DNA of 7,065 nucleotides from positions 1 to 7,065 of the forward strand of contig CANHNG010000091.1 in NCBI GenBank assembly GCA_947461915.1, read 5' to 3'. A model generated the notes under the pieces. It saw only the letters and a program-made list of their open reading frames with translations. It did not search any database and was not told the DNA's origin. Position 1 is the first letter of the stretch; every line of letters begins with the position of its first letter. Origin of the DNA: Flavobacteriaceae bacterium. Lineage in GTDB: Bacteria; Bacteroidota; Bacteroidia; Flavobacteriales; Flavobacteriaceae. The position numbers and the translations under genes are program-made. Shown piece after piece: positions 1 to 5,368 of this stretch.

Positions 1-192
1 AGCCGAGCGCAACATAGCGTTATTAATTCCCGTGAGTTTCACTACAAAAGGCTGAATCGGGATTTCTGGATTGACTAAACTGATAAATTGATCGACGATT
101 TCGTGACCATCAAATTTATAAATGGCAATTTCCGTAATTCCTTCTTCGTTGAATTGTCCTCCAGTGGTTTCTATGTCAAGTATTGCGTACAA
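1..192 (-). CDS. DnaQ-like DEDD-family 3'-5' exonuclease, N-terminal part (cut by window edge)
   Basis: The 64 visible residues begin L/M-Y-A-I-L-D-I-E-T-T-G-G. This is the Exo I motif of DnaQ-type exonucleases, with metal-binding D6 and E8, followed by TEIAIY and a V-x-L-T-G-I segment typical of the fold. These enzymes remove nucleotides from 3' ends using two metal ions. The rest of the gene lies left of the window, so I cannot tell whether it is a Pol III epsilon homologue, an RNase T/oligoribonuclease relative, or the exonuclease-plus-GIY-YIG (UvrC-like) fusion common in flavobacteria. The start must be TTG at 190-192: an in-frame TAA lies at 202-204 with only three sense codons between, and homology begins right at this TTG. 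It is the fourth gene of the leftward operon, 72 nt behind yggS. That gap holds a heptamer repeat and no recognisable -7 box, so read-through transcription is likely. Confidence 0.85.
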   Translation of the reverse strand, partial: MYAILDIETTGGQFNEEGITEIAIYKFDGHEIVDQFISLVNPEIPIQPFVVKLTGINNAMLRSA

Positions 193-199
193 TTTTTTT

Positions 200-262
200 G
201 TTTAAAGTTTAAGGCTTAAAGTTGAGAAACTTCAAAATTCGTTATTCAACATTCAAACTTTA
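200..262. repeat. 7-bp-period repeat array, nine degenerate units
   Basis: The gap between yggS and the exonuclease gene is almost entirely built from heptamers. Units 1-4 (200-227) read gtttaaa, gtttaag, gcttaaa, gttgaga. Units 5-9 (228-262) read aacttca, aaattcg, ttattca, acattca, aacttta, so ttca-like cores recur every 7 bases at 231, 238, 245, 252 and 259. The second block looks like the reverse complement of the first type (gtttgaa-like), so orientation flips at 227/228. The flip makes a short stem, aagtt-gaga-aactt, at 219-232. The periodicity is seen directly; any function is unknown. Confidence 0.7.
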
Positions 263-264
263 TA

Positions 265-927
265 TTATCTTCCCCCAAAGATACTACTTCCTATTCGAAC
301 CATTGTGCTTCCGCATTCAATTGCGAGTTGATAATCGCCGGACATTCCTATTGAAAGGGTTTTGGGTTCTAGGTTTTGGGTTTTGGGTTTTGTAATTAAA
401 TAATCAAAAATAGATTTCAAATATTTGAATTCTTTTTTTATTTGTTCTTTATTGTCTGTGAAAGTAGCCATTCCCATTAATCCAACGATTTGAATGTTTT
501 TCATTTCTTTGAATGCTTCTGAAACTAAAATCTCATTCAGTTCTTCTTCATCAAGTCCAAATTTGGTTTCTTCTTCCGCAATATGTATTTGTAATAAACA
601 ATTTATGATTCTATTGTTTTTTTGTGCTTGTTTGTTGATTTCTTCCAATAATTTCAAACTATCCACACCGTGAATCAAACTTACGAATGGTGCCATAAAT
701 TTCACCTTGTTCGTTTGTACGTGCCCAATCATATGCCATTGAATGTCTTTTGGCATCGCTTCCCATTTCTCGGCCATTTCCTGGATTTTGTTTTCACCAA
801 AAATCCGTTGACTAGCATCATAAGCTTGCATTAAATCCGAAATAGGTTTGGTTTTAGAAACGGCAACAAGAGTTACGTTGTCGGGTAAAGAGGATTTTAT
901 TTTGAGGAGGTTTTGGGCGATTGACAT
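265..927 (-). CDS. yggS: YggS/PLPBP-family pyridoxal phosphate-binding homeostasis protein
   Basis: This 220-residue protein has the normal length and hallmarks of the YggS/PROSC family: LVAVSKTKP with the PLP-binding lysine K25, FGENKIQE (43-50), WHMIGHVQTNK (64-74), and the phosphate-binding C-terminus GMSGDYQLAIECGST...RIGSSIFG (194-218). Family members are single-domain TIM-barrel proteins without known catalytic turnover; they buffer PLP and affect amino-acid and B6 balance. I chose ATG 925-927. An upstream GTG at 993 would overlap the dehydrogenase gene by 65 nt and add a basic extension unlike the family. The gene follows the dehydrogenase stop by 1 nt, so translational coupling is likely. 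Oddity: residues 179-190 (K-P-K-T-Q-N-L-E-P-K-T region) are encoded by five exact-period heptamers and form a low-complexity linker just before the conserved GMSGDY motif. Confidence 0.95.
   Translation of the reverse strand: MSIAQNLLKIKSSLPDNVTLVAVSKTKPISDLMQAYDASQRIFGENKIQEMAEKWEAMPKDIQWHMIGHVQTNKVKFMAPFVSLIHGVDSLKLLEEINKQAQKNNRIINCLLQIHIAEEETKFGLDEEELNEILVSEAFKEMKNIQIVGLMGMATFTDNKEQIKKEFKYLKSIFDYLITKPKTQNLEPKTLSIGMSGDYQLAIECGSTMVRIGSSIFGGR
357..391. repeat. 7-bp tandem repeat inside yggS, five units
   Basis: On the plus strand the units are gggtttt, gggttct, aggtttt, gggtttt, gggtttt, with no spacing error over 35 bp. On the coding strand the unit is AAAACCC. Because three units equal 21 nt, the peptide repeats with a 7-residue step: P-K-T at 181-183 and again at 188-190. 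The array lies between the last helix region and the conserved GMSGDY phosphate-binding stretch, where the family tolerates length variation. Confidence 0.85.
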
Positions 928-928
928 A

Positions 929-1816
929 TTAAATAAAGTGTTTCGAAATTTTCTCTGCTTTCTTACTTTCGCTGTAATCATAAAAACCTTCACCTGATTT
1001 CACGCCCAATTTTCCAACGCGAACCATATTAACTAATAATGGACAAGGAGCATATTTTGGGTTTTTGAAACCATCGTACATCACGTTGAGAATTGCCAAA
1101 CAAACGTCAAGACCAATAAAATCAGCTAATTGTAATGGTCCCATTTGATGTCCCATTCCAAGCTTCATCACGGTGTCAATTTCATAAACACCAGCTACTT
1201 TGTTGTACAATGTTTCGATGGCTTCGTTTATCATTGGCATCAAAATTCTATTGGCAACAAAACCTGGATAATCGTTAACTTCAACTGGAGTTTTACCCAA
1301 TTTTTCGGATAAAGTCATAACGATTTTTGTCACTTCGTCACTCGTATTGTAACCTCGAATGATTTCTACTAATGACATAATTGGCACTGGATTCATAAAG
1401 TGCATTCCGATAACGCGTTCCGGATGTGTCACAACTGCTCCGATTTGCGTGATGGAAATTGAAGAAGTATTGGTTGCTAAAATCGTATTATGTGAACAAA
1501 CCTCGTTCAATTGTTTGAAAATACCAAGCTTTAATTCTACGTTTTCAGTGGCAGCTTCAACAACTAAATCTACTCCCACAACTCCGTCTTTAATGTCGGT
1601 GTATGTGATAATATTGTTGATGGTTTTGAACTTATCTTCCTCGGTGATGGTTCCTTTGGCAACCATTCGATCTAAATTGGCAAAAATAGTTGCCATTCCT
1701 TTATCCAAAGCTTTCTCCGATACATCAATCAGTTTAACGGTAAAACCACTTTGTGCAAAAGTATGCGCAATCCCGTTACCCATTGTTCCTGATCCGATTA
1801 CGGCTATTATTTTCAT
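929..1816 (-). CDS. hbd: 3-hydroxybutyryl-CoA (3-hydroxyacyl-CoA) dehydrogenase
   Basis: This 295-residue protein is a stand-alone 3-hydroxyacyl-CoA dehydrogenase, a length typical of Hbd/PaaH/MmgB. It oxidises (S)-3-hydroxyacyl-CoA to 3-oxoacyl-CoA, or the reverse, with NAD(H) in the cytoplasm. The N-terminal Rossmann domain has GSGTMG (8-13) and D31 at the end of strand 2, which favours NAD over NADP. The catalytic set is intact: S118 in NTSS, H139 in GMHFMNPVP, E151 in LVEIIRG and N189 in GFVANR. The C-terminal helical domain (about 185-284) carries MGPLQLADFIGLD and GEGFYDY. ATG 1814-1816 lies 4 nt after the oxidoreductase stop, and yggS follows after 1 nt, so it is the second gene of a tight operon. 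No thiolase or crotonase is present, so the pathway (beta-oxidation, butyrate or phenylacetate type) cannot be fixed. The symbol is by family only. Confidence 0.93.
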   Translation of the reverse strand: MKIIAVIGSGTMGNGIAHTFAQSGFTVKLIDVSEKALDKGMATIFANLDRMVAKGTITEEDKFKTINNIITYTDIKDGVVGVDLVVEAATENVELKLGIFKQLNEVCSHNTILATNTSSISITQIGAVVTHPERVIGMHFMNPVPIMSLVEIIRGYNTSDEVTKIVMTLSEKLGKTPVEVNDYPGFVANRILMPMINEAIETLYNKVAGVYEIDTVMKLGMGHQMGPLQLADFIGLDVCLAILNVMYDGFKNPKYAPCPLLVNMVRVGKLGVKSGEGFYDYSESKKAEKISKHFI

Positions 1817-1820
1817 TTAT

Positions 1821-2786
1821 TTATTTCTTAAAACAATCGATAATTTGGTAGGCCACACGTAAGGCTTCTGTCGCTTGTTCCAATGTTACGATAGGAGTTG
1901 TATTGTTGTTGATAGCATCGGCAAAGGATTCTAATTCGTCCAATATGGCGTTGTTTTGCTCTACGTCTGGATTCGAAAAATAGATTTGCTTTTTTATGCC
2001 TTCAGCATTTTGTAGAATAATATCAAAATCGCCTGGAATTTCTGGAGCATCTTTCATTTTTACAACCTCGCATTTTTTTTCCAAAAAGTCCACTGAGATA
2101 TAAGCATCTTTTTGGAAAAAACGGGATTTCCGCATATTTTTTAGGGAAATTCTGCTTGCAGTTAAATTGGCCACACAGCCATTTTCGAATTCAATTCGGG
2201 CATTGGCAATATCGGGTGTTTCACTAATTACCGAAACTCCACTGGCGTGAACGTTTTTTACCTTCGAATTCACCACGCTTAAAATAGCGTCAATATCGTG
2301 AATCATCAAGTCGAGAACCACGGGAACATCAGTTCCACGAGGGTTGAATTCGGCCAAACGATGGGTTTCAATAAACATTGGATTTTCAATCATATCCTTA
2401 GTTGCCTTAAACGCAGGATTAAACCTTTCGACATGACCTACTTGACCTTTGACAATGTATGCTGCGGCCAATGCAATAATTTCTTCGGCTTCGGCAATGG
2501 TATTTGAAATGGGTTTTTCTATAAAGACGTGTTTGCCGGATTTGATAGAAACTTTAGCACATTTGTAATGTGAAAGTGTAGGTGTTACAATATCAATAAC
2601 ATCAACGGCGTGAATAAGAGTGGCAATAGTATGAAATTGTTTGTAGCCAAATTCTTTGGCAACTTTCTCTCCATTTTCTTGATTTTCATCATAGAAACCA
2701 ACTAATTCATATTTATCAGATTGTTGTAATAATCGCAAATGTATTTTACCGAGATGGCCTGCACCTAAAACGCCTACTTTTAACAT
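1821..2786 (-). CDS. Gfo/Idh/MocA-family NAD(P)-dependent oxidoreductase
   Basis: This 321-residue protein has the usual two-domain layout. The N-terminal Rossmann fold carries VGVLGAGHLGKIH (4-16), a DVIDIVTPTLSHY segment, and the family-defining EKP at 90-92. The C-terminal substrate domain contains GHVERFNPAF (117-126) and LDLMIHDID (158-166), where H163 is the likely catalytic residue. Members oxidise or reduce sugar or sugar-nucleotide hydroxyls. The GHVERFNPA and RGTDV...LMIHD segments remind me of the UDP-GlcNAc 3-dehydrogenase (GnnA)/WlbA branch linked to lipid A and surface sugars, but no partner aminotransferase or lpx gene is in view, so that is only a suggestion. I chose ATG 2784-2786; the frame extends to a TTG at 2804, but homology starts with MLKVGVLG. 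It is the first gene of the leftward operon, with a -7 box 16 nt upstream of the start. Confidence 0.92.
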   Translation of the reverse strand: MLKVGVLGAGHLGKIHLRLLQQSDKYELVGFYDENQENGEKVAKEFGYKQFHTIATLIHAVDVIDIVTPTLSHYKCAKVSIKSGKHVFIEKPISNTIAEAEEIIALAAAYIVKGQVGHVERFNPAFKATKDMIENPMFIETHRLAEFNPRGTDVPVVLDLMIHDIDAILSVVNSKVKNVHASGVSVISETPDIANARIEFENGCVANLTASRISLKNMRKSRFFQKDAYISVDFLEKKCEVVKMKDAPEIPGDFDIILQNAEGIKKQIYFSNPDVEQNNAILDELESFADAINNNTTPIVTLEQATEALRVAYQIIDCFKK

Positions 2787-2801
2787 AAAATGTATTTTTA
2801 A

Positions 2802-2809
2802 CAAATGTA
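2802..2809 (-). promoter_or_regulatory. -7 promoter element of the leftward operon
   Basis: The minus strand reads TACATTTG, a perfect match to the Bacteroidota -7 consensus TAnnTTTG, ending 15 nt before ATG 2786. Transcription would start a few bases downstream, giving a leader of roughly 10 nt. No TTG is found at the usual -33 distance. The best candidate is TTT at 2831-2833 (21-nt spacer), which falls inside the heptamer array. Confidence 0.55.
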
Positions 2810-2826
2810 TAATTTATTTGTTTATT

Positions 2827-2854
2827 GTTTAAAGTTTGAAGTTTAAAGTTTTGG
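2827..2854. repeat. 7-bp-period repeat array, four units, in the divergent intergenic region
   Basis: The units are gtttaaa (2827), gtttgaa (2834), gtttaaa (2841) and gttttgg (2848), in exact 7-bp phase. Less regular gttt-containing sequence continues to about 2889. The array lies between the oxidoreductase operon and pcm, overlaps the presumed -33 regions of both genes, and shares its unit with the array at 200-227. Confidence 0.75.
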
Positions 2855-2882
2855 TATTTGTTGTTTGATTATTGTAGTTTTA
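2851..2882 (+). promoter_or_regulatory. candidate pcm promoter (TTG, 21-nt spacer, TAGTTTTA)
   Basis: TTG at 2851-2853 and TAGTTTTA at 2875-2882 fit the Bacteroidota -33/-7 pattern with one mismatch (final G to A) and an allowed 21-nt spacer. Predicted transcription would begin near 2888, about 30 nt before the TTG start codon of pcm. In such AT-rich sequence, chance matches are common. Confidence 0.3.
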
Positions 2883-2917
2883 AAGTTTATTTTTACCAAA
2901 ATAAATTAACCCAAATT

Positions 2918-3559
2918 TTGAAAGATACCGCCAAACATCAAGGACTTCGCAATCAATTAGTAAGCCTTTTAAAGGAAAAAGGAATTGCCGATAAAGATGT
3001 TTTGGAAGCCATTAAAAAACTCCCGAGACATCTTTTTTTGAATTCCAGTTTTGAAGATTATGCCTATCAGGACAAAGCTTTTCCTATCGGTGCCGGTCAA
3101 ACCATATCGCAACCCTATACTGTGGCTTTTCAAAGCCAATTATTAGAAGTAAAAAAAGAGGATAAAATTCTTGAAATTGGAACTGGTTCCGGTTATCAAA
3201 CTGCCGTTTTGTGTTTGATTGGGGCAAAGGTGTATAGTATTGAAAGACAAAACGAGTTATTCAAACAAACATCTGTTTTATTGCCAAAGTTAGGGATAAG
3301 ACCCAAACATCTTTCTTTTGGCGACGGATATAAAGGATTGCCCTACCACGCTCCTTTTGACAGTATTATTGTTACTGCTGGTGCGCCAATAATTCCTAAA
3401 GCCTTAATGGCGCAACTGAAAATAGGAGGAAGGCTTGTTATTCCGCTTGGCGAGGAAAACCAAATTATGACCTTACTAATAAGAAAGAACGAAACCCAGT
3501 TTGAAAAACACGAGTTTGGTGATTTTAAATTCGTACCGTTGTTAGAAAATAAAATTTAA
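2918..3559 (+). CDS. pcm: protein-L-isoaspartate O-methyltransferase
   Basis: The 213-residue protein methylates isoaspartyl residues in damaged proteins using S-adenosylmethionine, starting their repair to aspartate in the cytoplasm. Visible motifs are the substrate-side AGQTISQPYTVA (59-70), SAM-binding motif I ILEIGTGSGYQT (84-95), acidic E109 after strand 2, the GDGYKG post-I region (135-140), VTAGAP (152-157), and GGRLVIPLG (170-178) before the last strands. Length and motif order match bacterial Pcm. I chose TTG 2918-2920 (giving M-K-D-T-A-K-H-Q-G-L-R-N) because family homology begins there and no in-frame ATG exists nearby. The frame stays open upstream to TTG 2858, but those 20 residues are low-complexity and unlike Pcm. 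It is monocistronic, divergent from the oxidoreductase operon, and closed by a terminator 5 nt after the stop. Confidence 0.95.
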   Translation: MKDTAKHQGLRNQLVSLLKEKGIADKDVLEAIKKLPRHLFLNSSFEDYAYQDKAFPIGAGQTISQPYTVAFQSQLLEVKKEDKILEIGTGSGYQTAVLCLIGAKVYSIERQNELFKQTSVLLPKLGIRPKHLSFGDGYKGLPYHAPFDSIIVTAGAPIIPKALMAQLKIGGRLVIPLGEENQIMTLLIRKNETQFEKHEFGDFKFVPLLENKI

Positions 3560-3563
3560 AAGT

Positions 3564-3587
3564 AAAATCTCGCAATAGCGGGATTTT
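3564..3587 (+). terminator. Rho-independent terminator of pcm, probably bidirectional
   Basis: A 10-bp stem (3564-3573 with 3578-3587) has loop aata and one G-T wobble. It begins 5 nt after the pcm TAA and runs into a T-tract at 3584-3589. Read on the minus strand, the same stem is followed by gattttacttttaaatttt-like T-rich sequence, so it could also stop leftward smpB transcripts. Confidence 0.88.
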
Positions 3588-3678
3588 TTATTGAACAATA
3601 ATTTCAAGACGATCAAAAAAACAGTTTATAAATCGTTTATCAAAAAACAATTGATGTTATCTTTCGAGTAACTTAATA

Positions 3679-3699
3679 CCTCGAGGCTTTGCCTCGGGC
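3679..3699. repeat. GC-rich palindrome between pcm and smpB 3' ends
   Basis: The arms cgaggc (3682-3687) and gcctcg (3691-3696), with loop ttt, extend by a T-G wobble and a C-G pair to an 8-bp stem spanning 3680-3698. The GC content stands out in this AT-rich gap. It sits 19 nt past the smpB stop on the minus strand, but no T-run follows it on either strand, so it is not a classical terminator. It may be a mobile palindromic (REP-like) unit or an mRNA 3'-end stabiliser. Confidence 0.6.
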
Positions 3700-3717
3700 T
3701 AATTCATTATTTCAAAT

Positions 3718-4170
3718 TTAAAATGATTTTTTTATTCTGTCTAAATCACGTTTGGTATCCTGTTCTTTCAATGATTCACGTTTGTCGTAGGTTTTTTTTC
3801 CTTTGCAAAGTCCAATTTCTAGTTTTGCCATTCCTTTTTCATTGGTAAACAATTTTAGAGGAACAATAGTCAAGCCTTTGGCTTGAACACTTCTGGATAA
3901 ACCTTTTAATTCTCTTTTATTCAACAAAAGTTTACGTTCGCTTCTTGCTTTATGATTGAATTGGTTGCCAAAAGCATATTCCTCAATATAGGTATTAATA
4001 GCGAAAAGTTCATTGTTGCTAAACTCGCAGAAACTCTCGGTAATATTAGCTTTTCCAAGTCGGATAGATTTTATTTCGGTTCCCGCCAAAACAATACCCG
4101 CCGTAAAAGTTTCAATTATTTCATAATCAAAACGGGCTCTTTTGTTAAGTATGTTTATTATTTTTAGCAT
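3718..4170 (-). CDS. smpB: SsrA-binding protein SmpB
   Basis: SmpB binds tmRNA and delivers it to stalled ribosomes for trans-translation. The 150-residue product has the family signatures in order: N-K-R-A-R-F-D-Y-E (9-17), TFTAGIVLAGTEIKSIR with conserved G30 and E32, N-terminal OB-fold strands through YIEEY, the RKLLLNKRE segment, and the C-terminal tail GKKTYDKRE (124-132) followed by a basic KRDLDRIKK end that inserts into the decoding channel. I chose ATG 4168-4170, giving the normal M-L-K-I-I-N-I-L-N-K start; a TTG at 4197 would add nine residues that overlap the promoter. The gene is transcribed divergently from the VF530-family gene. Its -7 element lies only 7 nt upstream of the ATG. 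The tmRNA gene itself is not in the window. Confidence 0.97.
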   Translation of the reverse strand: MLKIINILNKRARFDYEIIETFTAGIVLAGTEIKSIRLGKANITESFCEFSNNELFAINTYIEEYAFGNQFNHKARSERKLLLNKRELKGLSRSVQAKGLTIVPLKLFTNEKGMAKLEIGLCKGKKTYDKRESLKEQDTKRDLDRIKKSF

Positions 4171-4177
4171 AGGATTA

Positions 4178-4208
4178 CAAATGTAGTCACAAATCAACGA
4201 AATGTCAA
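4178..4208 (-). promoter_or_regulatory. smpB promoter (TTG, 20-nt spacer, TACATTTG)
   Basis: On the minus strand TTG (4208-4206) is followed after 20 nt by TACATTTG (4185-4178), a full match to the Bacteroidota -33/-7 promoter with a central spacer length. Only 7 nt separate the -7 box from ATG 4170, so the transcript should have a leader of a few bases or none. Confidence 0.7.
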
Positions 4209-4227
4209 TAGTTATTTATAATTGCTG

Positions 4228-4235
4228 TAAATTTG
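4228..4235 (+). promoter_or_regulatory. -7 promoter element of the VF530-family gene
   Basis: TAAATTTG matches TAnnTTTG exactly and ends 4 nt before ATG 4240, so transcription would begin at about the start codon. No TTG is present at the -33 distance. The element lies 20 nt from the -33 of smpB on the other strand. Confidence 0.5.
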
Positions 4236-4239
4236 TAAG

Positions 4240-4470
4240 ATGGAAAAGCCAATATCAAAAGACCCTCTTCACGGAATTACACTTCAAAAAATCTTAGAAA
4301 AGCTTGTCGATTATTATGGTTTCGATACTTTAGGTGAATTAATAAATATTAAATGTTTTAAGGATAATCCCACCATCAAATCCAGTTTAACTTTCCTCAG
4401 AAAAGCTAATTGGGCAAGAAAAAAAGTAGAAGAATTGTATATTAAATCGCTCCCAAAACTTCCATTATAA
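4240..4470 (+). CDS. VF530 family (DUF2132) small DNA-binding-type protein
   Basis: This 76-residue protein matches the VF530 family almost end to end: S-K-D-P-L-H-G-I-T-L near residues 5-14, YYGFDTLGELINIKCF in the middle, and IKSSLTFLRKANWARKKVEELY (about 49-70) at the end. The family is named after a Vibrio fischeri protein of solved structure and is annotated as a putative DNA-binding protein; its cellular role is not established. The product is compact and mostly helical, with a basic C-terminal half and no signal peptide or membrane segment. ATG 4240 gives the normal N-terminus. The gene is divergent from smpB (69 nt between starts) and convergent with the epimerase gene, 9 nt away. No intrinsic terminator is visible after it. 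Confidence 0.9.
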   Translation: MEKPISKDPLHGITLQKILEKLVDYYGFDTLGELINIKCFKDNPTIKSSLTFLRKANWARKKVEELYIKSLPKLPL

Positions 4471-4479
4471 TCTATAATC

Positions 4480-5331
4480 TTATAGGATTTCGATACTAAA
4501 TTTTGAATTAAAAGTTTCATTCACTTCCAAAATTTGAATACCTTCTTTCTCGAAAATAGTTCCCGAACTTTCCTCCGTATCCGAATATCCAAACCAAGGT
4601 TCAATGCACAAGAAAGGTGCATTTTTTTTAGTCCAAATCCCCAAGTTAGGAAAATCTTCAAAATATACCTTAATCATTGGTTTTGAATTCTCCAATAGTG
4701 TCAAAGAATTAGATTTTATGGACTTAAAAATTAGTGCGTCATTGTCAAACAATTCATAATTCAAAGGGATTCGTTTTGAATCGGCTTCCAGTTTTTTCGT
4801 TGTATTGGAAACCAAATCATTTTCCAAAAGATAATATTCTAAAGTTTCTTCCTGTTCGAATGCAATAGAATAACTTTCAAAACCTCCCGATAATGCAAAG
4901 GCTGGATGTGCACCAATAGAAAATGGCATCTGTGTTTTGCTTTTATTTAAAATCTTATATTGGACATCTAAGCTATTTCCTTCTATGGTGTAGATTATAT
5001 GTAATTCAAATTCAAAAGGATAGATTTTTAGTGTTTCTTTCGAATTTTGTATCGAAAAAGTAGCGCTACTATCCTTAATTTCTATTAATTCAAATTTCAT
5101 ATCCCTAGCAAAACCATGTCGAGACAAATGATATTCAACTCCGTTGAATAGATAGGAATTGTTTTTCAGCGTTCCAACAATTGGAAATAAAATAGGGGAG
5201 TGTTTCCCCCAAAATTCCGGGTTTCCTTCCCATATGTATTCTTTGTTTTCCTTAGTTCTTAAGGAAATTAGTTCAGCACCAAGGTGGTTTATTATAGCTG
5301 TTAGATTCGAATTTGAAATTGTTGTAGTCAA
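4480..5331 (-). CDS. aldose 1-epimerase family protein (LacX-like)
   Basis: This protein of about 283 residues belongs to the galactose-mutarotase-like superfamily, LacX-like branch, which interconverts alpha and beta anomers of aldoses or acts on related hexose phosphates. Numbered from TTG 5343, the visible features are NHLGAELISL (19-28), YIWEGNPEFWGKHSPILFPIVG (36-57), RHGFARD (75-81), the catalytic-site histidine H146 in IGAHPAF, and the catalytic-base glutamate E248 in CIEPWFGYSD. There is no signal peptide, so it is cytoplasmic. No ATG precedes the homology. Two TTGs are possible, 5341-5343 (directly after an in-frame TAA) and 5329-5331. I prefer 5331 because family homology begins at T-T-T-I-S-N-S, but the difference is four residues. 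The neighbours give no sugar pathway, so the substrate is open. Confidence 0.9.
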   Translation of the reverse strand: MTTTISNSNLTAIINHLGAELISLRTKENKEYIWEGNPEFWGKHSPILFPIVGTLKNNSYLFNGVEYHLSRHGFARDMKFELIEIKDSSATFSIQNSKETLKIYPFEFELHIIYTIEGNSLDVQYKILNKSKTQMPFSIGAHPAFALSGGFESYSIAFEQEETLEYYLLENDLVSNTTKKLEADSKRIPLNYELFDNDALIFKSIKSNSLTLLENSKPMIKVYFEDFPNLGIWTKKNAPFLCIEPWFGYSDTEESSGTIFEKEGIQILEVNETFNSKFSIEIL

Positions 5332-5368
5332 AAGAGTTGCCAATTATGTTTTAATAATCTTTATGATG

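Noticed and set aside
200..391. CRISPR-like or telomere-like repeats.
   Set aside because: The unit is only 7 bp with no spacers, and the arrays lie inside or between ordinary genes, so neither description fits.
928..993. Longer yggS start at GTG 993.
   Set aside because: It would overlap the dehydrogenase by 65 nt and add a basic tail absent from the family; ATG 927 gives the normal N-terminus.
1359..1862. A 167-codon open frame on the plus strand opposite the hydroxyacyl-CoA dehydrogenase and the end of the oxidoreductase gene.
   Set aside because: It is antisense to two clearly recognised genes, has no recognisable motif and no promoter-like element, and is a by-product of the real reading frames.
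4472..4485. AT-rich stem ctata-atct-tatag as a bidirectional terminator between the VF530 and epimerase genes.
   Set aside because: Only five A/T-rich base pairs with no T-tract, too weak to call.
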